Of a stretch of DNA of 64,000 nt, positions 28,130 through 35,048 are shown piece by piece. The DNA lies in assembly GCA_016704275.1 (NCBI GenBank), contig JADJAK010000001.1, forward strand, positions 434,001 to 498,000, in the 5' to 3' direction. The stretch comes from Gemmatimonadota bacterium. GTDB taxonomy: Bacteria > Gemmatimonadota > Gemmatimonadetes > Gemmatimonadales > GWC2-71-9. Under the pieces are notes generated by a model. That model did no database searches. It was not told where the DNA came from and saw only the letters and a list, made by a program, of their open reading frames with translations. Each line of letters begins with the position of its first letter. Position 1 is the stretch's first letter. Made by a program: the position numbers and the translations under genes.

Positions 28130-29367
28130 TGCTGCGGATTGCTGCACCGTGGCTGCTGCCGATCGACGGCCCTCCCGTGCCGGACGGCGCCGTGCTGGTG
28201 GACGAGGCGGGGAAGATCGTCGCCGTGGGCCCGGCAACAATGGTCCCTGTGCCGGAGCGCGCGCGGCAGCTGACGCTCTCCGACGCCGCGCTGATGCCGG
28301 GGCTGGTCAACACCCACACCCACCTTGAGCTCACCGGCTTTGCCGGGATGGTCGAGGAGGCGGACTTCTGGGAGTGGATCCTCCACGTCATCAAGATCAA
28401 GGCGGCCCGGCTGGAGGAGGAATTCTTCCTCCAGGCGCAAGCCGGAATCCGCGCGTCGTGGGCCGCGGGCGTCACCACGGTCTGTGACACCGGGTCGACG
28501 GGGCAGGTGATCGCCGCGCTGAAGGAGCTCGGCGCCAGCGGCATTGCGCACCACGAGGTCTTCGGCGCGCATCCCGACGAATGCGCCGGCGCGATGAAGG
28601 CCTTCTCCCGCGATCTTGATCGCCTGGCGCATCAGGCCACCGGCCGTGTCCACCTCGGCGTCTCACCGCACGCCCCCTACACCGTGAGCGGCCCGCTCTA
28701 CCGCGCCTCCTGCGATCTGGCCCGTGCCCACGGCGTGCCGATCGCCGTGCATACCGCCGAGCCGCCGGGCGAGAGCAGTCTGCTCGGCGATTTCACCGGC
28801 ATCTTTGCCGACGCCTTCGTGGCGCGTGGCGTGCCGCGCCCCACGCTCGAGGCGATCTCGCCGGTGGCGTGGATGGCGACCCATGGCGTCTGGTCCGACC
28901 GGACGCTGTGCATCCACGCCATCAACGTCGACGATGCCGACGCCGATATCCTCCAGCGCCATGGCAGCGCGGTGGCGACCTGCCCACGCTCGAACCGCCG
29001 CCACCATCACGCCGACCCGCCGCTTCGGCGCTACGCCGACCGCAAGCTGCGGATGGGGATCGGGACGGATTCGGAGGTGAGTGTGGCGCCGCTCGACCTG
29101 CTGGCCGAGGCGCGCGAGGCGGGCCGCCTGGCGGGGTGGACGGTGCGCGAGACGCTGCGCGCGGTGACGCTGGGCGGGGCGGACGCGATTGGTCTGGCGG
29201 CTGACACCGGTTCGCTCACGGTGGGGAAGTGGGCCGACGTGGTGGCGGTGCGGGTGCCTCCCGACGGAGACGTCGAGCACGCGGTGCTGCAGAGCGGACC
29301 GGCGGATGTCCTCGGCACCTGGCTCGGCGGCCGGGCCGTGCACGGGGTCGGCCGCGCCGCCCCTTGA
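28129..29367 (+). CDS. Amidohydrolase family metal-dependent deaminase
   Basis: A 412-residue TIM-barrel amidohydrolase. Metal ligands are visible as NTHTHLELTG (HxH), VHTAEPPGE, CIHAINVD and the aspartate in IGTDSEVS. The flanking beta-sandwich is formed by the N-terminal DEAGKIVAVGP and C-terminal TVGKWADVVAVRV. The wording groups it with SsnA/MtaD and aminodeoxyfutalosine deaminases, which deaminate purine-like compounds; the futalosine menaquinone pathway is possible but unproven here. It starts inside the PBP1A stop codon, which suggests coupling though the functions are not obviously linked. Confidence 0.85.
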   Translation: MLRIAAPWLLPIDGPPVPDGAVLVDEAGKIVAVGPATMVPVPERARQLTLSDAALMPGLVNTHTHLELTGFAGMVEEADFWEWILHVIKIKAARLEEEFFLQAQAGIRASWAAGVTTVCDTGSTGQVIAALKELGASGIAHHEVFGAHPDECAGAMKAFSRDLDRLAHQATGRVHLGVSPHAPYTVSGPLYRASCDLARAHGVPIAVHTAEPPGESSLLGDFTGIFADAFVARGVPRPTLEAISPVAWMATHGVWSDRTLCIHAINVDDADADILQRHGSAVATCPRSNRRHHHADPPLRRYADRKLRMGIGTDSEVSVAPLDLLAEAREAGRLAGWTVRETLRAVTLGGADAIGLAADTGSLTVGKWADVVAVRVPPDGDVEHAVLQSGPADVLGTWLGGRAVHGVGRAAP

Positions 29368-29421
29368 ACTCCATGCCGGAACCGGGTATCCGTACCTGTC
29401 GCCTTCAGCGGAGCCGGATCG

Positions 29422-29976
29422 GTGCGCTGTCTCGCCCTCAATGCCTCTTTTGAACCGCTCACGATGGTTCCCACCCGTCGGGCGCTTCGGCTTGTCATCG
29501 AGGGAAAGGCCGAGATCGTGGAGGCCGATGGCGACGAGCTGATACGAAGTGCGCGGCTCCAAATGCCGCGCCCGGCCATCATCCGCCTCGTCCGCTTCGT
29601 GCACGTCCCCCGCCGTTTCCGTCGCCAAGTCACCAACACCTTCCTCTTCGCCCGCGACCACTACACGTGCCAGTACTGCGCGCGCACGCAGCATCAGCTG
29701 CGCACCCGCGAGTGCCTGACGCGTGACCATGTGGTGCCGCAGTCGCGCGGCGGGACGAATGCCTGGGACAACGTGGTGACGGCCTGCAGCAGCTGCAACA
29801 CCAAGAAGGGGAGCCATCTGCCGGCCGAGATCGGGATGGTGCCGCTCCACCCGCCGACCGAACCGCATTTCGTCCATCTCTCGTGGGCGATCCGTCGGCT
29901 CACCAGCAAGCAGATGAAGTACATCCGGCTCTTCTACGGTGATCAGGCGCTCGCCGCGATCCTGCCGCGTCCCTGA
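29422..29976 (+). CDS. HNH endonuclease family protein
   Basis: A 184-residue protein from GTG 29422. The N-terminal 80 residues (LALNASFEPLTMVPTRRAL) are a domain commonly attached to HNH proteins in many phyla. The HNH core is complete: CQYCAR zinc pair, the LTRDHVVPQSRGG motif with catalytic histidine, the N of WDNVVTAC, and a second zinc pair CSSCN. Such chromosomal HNH proteins are conserved outside phages and restriction systems; the physiological role is unknown. It lies 54 bases after the amidohydrolase and is convergent with DUF4390. Confidence 0.87.
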   Translation: MRCLALNASFEPLTMVPTRRALRLVIEGKAEIVEADGDELIRSARLQMPRPAIIRLVRFVHVPRRFRRQVTNTFLFARDHYTCQYCARTQHQLRTRECLTRDHVVPQSRGGTNAWDNVVTACSSCNTKKGSHLPAEIGMVPLHPPTEPHFVHLSWAIRRLTSKQMKYIRLFYGDQALAAILPRP

Positions 29977-29995
29977 TCGGTGAGCCGTGCGCGGG

Positions 29996-30607
29996 CTACC
30001 GCCCGCCGATCTGGAATCGCTGCGTCTCCGCCACCACTGACTCCTTCGGCAGCGCCCAGCGCAACAGGGTGGAGGCGATGCCGCCGCCGCCCCCCCCGCC
30101 CGAACTTCCCTGCAGGTAGTGCTGGAAATCGTTGAACTCGTTCGCGCTGAGCGTCGAGATGCCGAGCTTGATCGAGTACCAGAATGTCCCCGTGCGGGTC
30201 GGCCCGACGCCGGAGATCGGCACCGGGAGCTCGACCCGCATCCGCAAGTCATCGAGCGAGGCGAAGCGCTCGATGCGCGGCTCCTGGCCGGGCACGACGG
30301 TGGTCAGCGTGTAGACGTCGAGGACCGCCTGCCGTGAGATGACGAAGGCCCACTTCCTGGTGATCAGGTTCTCGGCGAACCACCCCTTTTGCGCCCGCCA
30401 GAGATCGAGCTGGAAGTTGAGTCGGATCGGGTAGGACGCAGCGATCGCCTCCTTCCACTGTTCGTCGTCGAAGAGGTTGAAGACGCGGACGCGGGGCTTG
30501 TTGGTCGACGCTTCGAGCGTGGCCTCCACGCGCACGCTCTGCGCCGGTGCCGCCGAAGCGGCACCGAGCAACAGCACGGCGAGCAGGAGGATCCGACGCA
30601 CGGACAC
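29996..30607 (-). CDS. DUF4390 domain protein, secreted
   Basis: About 203 residues. A signal peptide (ILLLAVLLLGAASAAPAQS) leads into a DUF4390 domain: VEATLEASTNKPRVRVFNLF, YPIRLNFQLDLWRAQKGWF, YTLTTVVPGQEPRIERF. A glycine tract (about residues 170-178) precedes the C-terminus. In many proteobacteria DUF4390 is encoded next to NtrY/NtrX, and the same association is seen here: it ends the operon kinase, regulator, outer-membrane protein, DUF4390. GTG 30607 is two bases after the upstream stop; GTG 30601 is an alternative. Function unknown. Confidence 0.8.
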   Translation of the reverse strand: MSVRRILLLAVLLLGAASAAPAQSVRVEATLEASTNKPRVRVFNLFDDEQWKEAIAASYPIRLNFQLDLWRAQKGWFAENLITRKWAFVISRQAVLDVYTLTTVVPGQEPRIERFASLDDLRMRVELPVPISGVGPTRTGTFWYSIKLGISTLSANEFNDFQHYLQGSSGGGGGGGIASTLLRWALPKESVVAETQRFQIGGR

Positions 30608-30609
30608 GC

Positions 30610-32319
30610 TCAGAAGCGGCGCGAGAATCGGATGCCGAAGCGAATCGGCTCGTTGTCCGGGAGCGCCCTGGCCAGGTAGAGCCCGAAGCTTCCGGCATCC
30701 ATGCCGATCCCGACATCGGATCGCCACTCCGCGATCGACTGAATCCGCCCGCTCGGGACCCGGCCCGCCCCCGGGCCGGCCAACCAGGCCGATCCCGCGT
30801 CGCCGAAGATCACGAGGTCGGGGCGCTGGAGGCCGATGGTGGTGTTGCCGAGTCGAGTGCTGAGATCGATGTCGAGGGTGCGGCGGTACTCAACCTGAAC
30901 GGCCAGTTGGCGGTCGCAGAGTGCCGGGAGCGCCGGGTCGGGGCGTCGGCGTCGGTCGCAGTTCACCGCCCGAAAGCCGTAGCCGGCGAGTGGGTCGGCG
31001 CCGTTCATGGCGCGCCGCCGTTGAATGGTGAGGCGGTTGCCGGCGAGCCAGCCGCCGCCGGTCAGCCGCATGTGCACGCTCTGCGTCGGCCCCAGGCGCT
31101 GGTATCGACGGACGTCCAGGTCCATCTCGAGGGCGTCGTAATTCGACGTCGGCATCGCGGTCCGGATCTCGACCGGGAGGGACACCGGCGTGAGCTCGCC
31201 ACTGGTGACATAGCGGAGGTCGCTGCGGACGTACCACCCCGAGGTCGGGCGACGGCGATCGTCACGGGTGTCGTACGTCACGCCCCCGGCGAAGGTGCGG
31301 TACCTGCCATCGTCGATCAGCGGATTCGGTCGCCACTCCTCACCGCTGCGCAATATCGAGAACGCATCGACGGCCGACACACTCCGCTCGCGGCTGACAT
31401 CAATGGAGGCGCTGGCGAGCACGGTCGGGCGCAGCTGCATCTCGGCGAAGACACCGATCGACCGCTGCGCATACCAGTCGCGGAAGTCGCGACGGAGGAA
31501 GAAGGCACCGAGCCCCGTCTCCAGCGTCTGGTATGGTCGGTCGGCGACCGGCGCGACCACGGCGCCACCGCGGAGTCCGAAGGTGAGTGGGTGGGCGCCG
31601 GCGCGCTTCACCGCCAGCGAACCGCGCCATCCCAGAGTGCTGCGGCTGTCGGTCGGATCCGAGGCGGTGCGAAGAATGCCGGTGAGGTCGAACTTCAGCT
31701 GCGTCAGATCATCGCGGTCCCAAATGACCGAGGGGCCGAATTCCACGGGGAATCCCTCGACGCGGTTATAGCTGCCGGGGTTCGCGCGGAGGGTCGTCTG
31801 GAAGTTGCGCCACGTAAAGGTGGTCGAGGCCGAGGTGTAGTCGCTCAGTGCGCGGCGACCGGCCTGACGCATCAATCGACCGTCGACGGTGAGCGTCAGC
31901 CGAGCGGTGGTCGGATACTCCAGCTGGGCCCCGCCCACCGAACCTCCGGCATCGACAAGGAGCCGGCCACCGAGCACGGTGACGCTGCCCGTGACGACAC
32001 CGCTCGCCGTGATGCGCATGTCGCCATTCACGACCAGCACGTCACCCTCGACCCGGCCATCGATCCGGAACTGCCCGCGATAGAGCGCTTGCGGGCCACG
32101 CCAGACATTGCCGGCCGGCAGCTCGACCGTGCCGCTGATGCGCGTGGTCCCGGCCGCGTTGTACCACGCCACGGCGCGGTCCAGCACCGAATCAGGGATC
32201 TCGCGCACCTTGGCATCGCTGGCGGCGGGTCGGGAGAAGTCGATGCCGACCGGGTCCTGCGCGGCGAGGGGAGCGGCGAGCAGCAGCGCGCCCAGAGTCA
32301 CCAGACGAGTGGGGGTCAT
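30610..32319 (-). CDS. Outer-membrane beta-barrel with bactofilin-like N-terminal region
   Basis: A 569-residue exported protein with signal LVTLGALLLAAPLAAQD. Residues about 60-150 form short regular strands (FRIDGRVEGDVLVVNGDM, ITASGVVTGSVTVLGGRLLV) like the bactofilin or polymer-forming beta-helix. From about residue 200 it has alternating amphipathic strands, GGVTYDTRDDRRRPTSGWYVR in the manner of BamA/TamA surface-antigen barrels, and a terminal phenylalanine (IRFGIRFSRRF), the usual outer-membrane assembly signal. No POTRA domains are recognised. It is coupled by ATGA to the upstream response regulator, so it is likely under the same envelope-stress-type control. Confidence 0.72.
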   Translation of the reverse strand: MTPTRLVTLGALLLAAPLAAQDPVGIDFSRPAASDAKVREIPDSVLDRAVAWYNAAGTTRISGTVELPAGNVWRGPQALYRGQFRIDGRVEGDVLVVNGDMRITASGVVTGSVTVLGGRLLVDAGGSVGGAQLEYPTTARLTLTVDGRLMRQAGRRALSDYTSASTTFTWRNFQTTLRANPGSYNRVEGFPVEFGPSVIWDRDDLTQLKFDLTGILRTASDPTDSRSTLGWRGSLAVKRAGAHPLTFGLRGGAVVAPVADRPYQTLETGLGAFFLRRDFRDWYAQRSIGVFAEMQLRPTVLASASIDVSRERSVSAVDAFSILRSGEEWRPNPLIDDGRYRTFAGGVTYDTRDDRRRPTSGWYVRSDLRYVTSGELTPVSLPVEIRTAMPTSNYDALEMDLDVRRYQRLGPTQSVHMRLTGGGWLAGNRLTIQRRRAMNGADPLAGYGFRAVNCDRRRRPDPALPALCDRQLAVQVEYRRTLDIDLSTRLGNTTIGLQRPDLVIFGDAGSAWLAGPGAGRVPSGRIQSIAEWRSDVGIGMDAGSFGLYLARALPDNEPIRFGIRFSRRF

Positions 32320-33695
32320 CCGTCGTTCCCTCCGCGGATGCCCAGTCGGCGCATCCGGCGATACAGGTTGCCTCGGTCCGTCTTCAGCAGGCGGGCAGCT
32401 TCGGCGATGTTGCCGGTGCCACTCGTGAGCGCTGCGCTGATCAGGTCGCGTTCGAAATCGTCAAGTCGATCGGTGAGCCCGCGTCCGTCGTCCACCAGGC
32501 GCATCGCCGGTTCGCCGGGTGCAGGACTCGCGATCGGGGCGGTGACCCGGAGCGCGCGCGGCACCATCTCCGCGGTCACTTCGTCGCCACCGATGATCGT
32601 CAACCGCTCGACAATGTTCGCCAGTTCGCGGATGTTGCCGGGCCAGGCGTGGGCACCGAGCGCCGCGATCACCTCGGGCGAGAATCGCGGCGGGCGGCGC
32701 GGGCGGAGGCGGGCGGCGAGATGCTCCACGAGAGCGGCGAGGTCGCCGAGGCGTTCGCGCAGCGGGGGGAGCTCGATCGGGAAGACGTTCAGCCGAAAGT
32801 AGAGGTCCTCCCGGAACGTTCCGGCAGCCACCGACTCCTCCAGGTGACGATTGGTCGCGGCCACGACCCGGATGTCGACCTTCAACGTCTTCTCGCCGCC
32901 GATGCGCTGGATCTCGCCGCTCTCGAGGACGCGCAGGAGCTTGGCCTGCGCCTCGAGCTGGAGGTCGCCGACCTCGTCGAGGAAGAGCGTCCCGCCATCG
33001 GCCAGCTCGAAGCGGCCAATGCGCCGGTCGGTCGCGCCGGTGAAGGCGCCGCGCTCGTGCCCGAACATCTCGCTCTCGACCAGGTCGCGCGGGATCGCAG
33101 CACAGTTGACCGAGATGAACGGTCCGCGCGCGCGGGGCGAATGGCGATGAATGGCGTTGGCCACCAACTCCTTGCCGGTCCCCGATTCCCCGAGCACGAG
33201 CACGCGCGCCTCGGTGGGTGCGACCTGCATGATCAACTCGCGCACGTGCGCGATCTCGGGGGAGTCGCCCACCAGCGTCGGTTGCGGACCGAGCGCCGCA
33301 CGCAGCGCGCGATTCTCGGCCTGCGTCCGCATCAGCGCCTCGGCGGAACGCACCGCGACCAGCAGCGACTCCGGGGCCAGCGGCTTCTCGAGGAACTGGA
33401 AGGCGCCCATCTGCACGGCGCGCACCGCGTCGGCGAGCTGCGCCTTGCCGCTCATCATGATCACCGGAATGTCGGCGTCGGTGGTGCGGATCTGCTCGAG
33501 GGTCGCCAGCCCATCGGGCCCCGGCGGCATCATGAGGTCGAGCAGGATCAGGTCCGGCTTCACCTCGGGCAACGCCAGCAGTCCGGCGTTCCCGTTGGGG
33601 GCGTCGGCGACCTCGAAGCCTTCGGACTTGAGCAGGGCACCAACCATCCGGCGGATGTTGGTCTCGTCATCGATGATCAGGACGCGTGTCGTCAT
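32316..33695 (-). CDS. Sigma-54-dependent response regulator, NtrX/NtrC type
   Basis: A 459-residue transcription activator. REC domain: LIIDDETNIRRMV and LILLDLMMPPG phospho-acceptor, conserved lysine in FLEKPLAPE. AAA+ domain: Walker A GESGTGKELVA, sigma-54 contact loop ERGAFTGATDR, Walker B GGTLFLDEVG, arginine finger region YFRLNVFPIELPPLRER. C-terminal Fis-type helix-turn-helix: GNIAEAARLLKTDRGNLYRRMRRLGI. It overlaps the kinase gene upstream and the outer-membrane protein gene downstream by four bases each, indicating a single four-gene transcript that includes its probable partner kinase. Confidence 0.92.
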   Translation of the reverse strand: MTTRVLIIDDETNIRRMVGALLKSEGFEVADAPNGNAGLLALPEVKPDLILLDLMMPPGPDGLATLEQIRTTDADIPVIMMSGKAQLADAVRAVQMGAFQFLEKPLAPESLLVAVRSAEALMRTQAENRALRAALGPQPTLVGDSPEIAHVRELIMQVAPTEARVLVLGESGTGKELVANAIHRHSPRARGPFISVNCAAIPRDLVESEMFGHERGAFTGATDRRIGRFELADGGTLFLDEVGDLQLEAQAKLLRVLESGEIQRIGGEKTLKVDIRVVAATNRHLEESVAAGTFREDLYFRLNVFPIELPPLRERLGDLAALVEHLAARLRPRRPPRFSPEVIAALGAHAWPGNIRELANIVERLTIIGGDEVTAEMVPRALRVTAPIASPAPGEPAMRLVDDGRGLTDRLDDFERDLISAALTSGTGNIAEAARLLKTDRGNLYRRMRRLGIRGGNDG

Positions 33696-34885
33696 GAGGC
33701 AAACCGGATGAGGAAGGTGGCGCCGCCGCCCGGCGTGTTGGCCACCGTGATGGTGCCGTGATGCTGTTCGATCGTCTGCCGCACGATGGCCAGGCCGAGA
33801 CCGGTGCCATCACCCTTGTCGGTGTAGTAGGGCTGGAAGATCAGTTCGCGCTTCTCTTCCGGGACCCCCGGTCCGGTGTCGCGCAGCAACACCTCGAGCG
33901 CCCCATCGGCGGCACGTCGCAGGGAGACGGTGACCTTCCCGTGGCCACCACACGCCTCGACGGCGTTGCGCAACAGGTTGGCAAACGCCCGCCGCAACGG
34001 ATCGTAGTAGCCCTCGATCGGGCGCAATTCGCCGGTGACATCGAGTTGCCGGTCCATCGCGATCGGCAGCGTGCTGCGCATCAGGTCGTCGAGCAACTCG
34101 TGGAGGTCCACCGGCGCCGAGACACCTTCCGGCAGTCGGCCGAGTTCGGCGAATTCTCTGGCCATTGCCTCGAGGCGCGCCGATTCGGCCGCGATCACCT
34201 CGAGTGACTCGTGCATTTCGGGCGGTGCGGTCCGACGCATCTGCGCGACGGCGAGGCGGATCGGCGTGAGCGGGTTCTTCATCTCATGCGCGACGCGACG
34301 CGCGACCTCGCCGAAGGCGCGCAGTCGCTCCGCCTCGAGTTCGGCGACGCGCGCCTGGTCCAGCCCTTGAGCCAGGTCGCGGAGCGCGCCGCGGAGCACG
34401 GCGAACTCGGGGATGCCGCTGTCGCTGCGATCGGCCGGCAGGGGCTGTCGGCGACGAATACGGCCGGTCCAGTCGACGATCTCGTCGAGCGGGCCGGCCA
34501 GCTGGCGGGAGAGGGTCCGCACGAAGCCGGCGGCCAGGGCGAGCAGGCCCAGTGCGCCCAGGATGAGTGCCCCGCGCAGCCAGGTCGGAAAGAGTCGACC
34601 GAGGCCTCCCATCTGCCGAGTCTTGGTGACGAGGGAATCGACGACCAGAAGGTGACTCTCGACGGCGGCGCGCGTCTCCGAAGGGACGCCGACGCCGCGC
34701 ATGTTGTCGAAGGCCGTGTACATCGCCCGGGCAGAACGCCCGACCGACTCGACCGCCTCGCCGCCCACGGTGTTGGAGACCGCCTCCAACGCGACGACGA
34801 CCCCGACGGTCATGACCGCGACGGGGAGAGCGCTCACCACCAACAGGGCGATGAAGAGGCGGGCACGGAAGGAGAGGCGGGACAC
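33692..34885 (-). CDS. Sensor histidine kinase, NtrY-like
   Basis: A 397-residue inner-membrane kinase from GTG 34885. Two membrane helices (LFIALLVVSALPVAVMTVGVVVAL, ALILGALGLLALAAGFV) bracket a small periplasmic domain, and a HAMP-like segment follows (RQLAGPLDEIVDW). The phospho-acceptor box is RRVAHEMKNPLTPIRLA, with N box FANLLRNAVEACGG, G1 DTGPGVPEEKR and G2 GTGLGLAIVRQ. The MKNPLTPI wording is typical of NtrY-family kinases. It heads the NtrX-type regulator operon and is divergent from the TonB-receptor-like gene. Confidence 0.9.
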   Translation of the reverse strand: MSRLSFRARLFIALLVVSALPVAVMTVGVVVALEAVSNTVGGEAVESVGRSARAMYTAFDNMRGVGVPSETRAAVESHLLVVDSLVTKTRQMGGLGRLFPTWLRGALILGALGLLALAAGFVRTLSRQLAGPLDEIVDWTGRIRRRQPLPADRSDSGIPEFAVLRGALRDLAQGLDQARVAELEAERLRAFGEVARRVAHEMKNPLTPIRLAVAQMRRTAPPEMHESLEVIAAESARLEAMAREFAELGRLPEGVSAPVDLHELLDDLMRSTLPIAMDRQLDVTGELRPIEGYYDPLRRAFANLLRNAVEACGGHGKVTVSLRRAADGALEVLLRDTGPGVPEEKRELIFQPYYTDKGDGTGLGLAIVRQTIEQHHGTITVANTPGGGATFLIRFAS

Positions 34886-34907
34886 GGTGTGTCATAATGT
34901 ACACGGA

Positions 34908-34939
34908 CGGCGAACGGCGAACAGCGAACGGCGAACGGC
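34908..34939. repeat. Heptanucleotide tandem repeat (CGGCGAA)4
   Basis: Four consecutive 7-base units, three identical and one CAGCGAA, plus a partial unit. It lies in the divergent spacer between the kinase and the TonB-receptor-like gene. Confidence 0.8.
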
Positions 34940-35048
34940 CGTGGGTGAAGGGCAAACGGGTCACGGAGCACCTTGGCACCGCTCCTGCACTCGCTGGGCG
35001 GGTTGGCTGGGCGCTCCTCGCCCCGCCGTTCCTCCTTCCCGCACCGGG

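Noticed and set aside
25934..28240. 768-residue minus-strand ORF opposite PBP1A
   Set aside because: Shadow frame; the plus strand has all class A PBP motifs and the minus translation shows no recognisable domain.
30547..32802. 751-residue plus-strand ORF
   Set aside because: Antisense to the outer-membrane protein and regulator genes, which have signal peptide, barrel and AAA+ motifs; the plus translation is Arg/Glu/Gly-rich without motifs.
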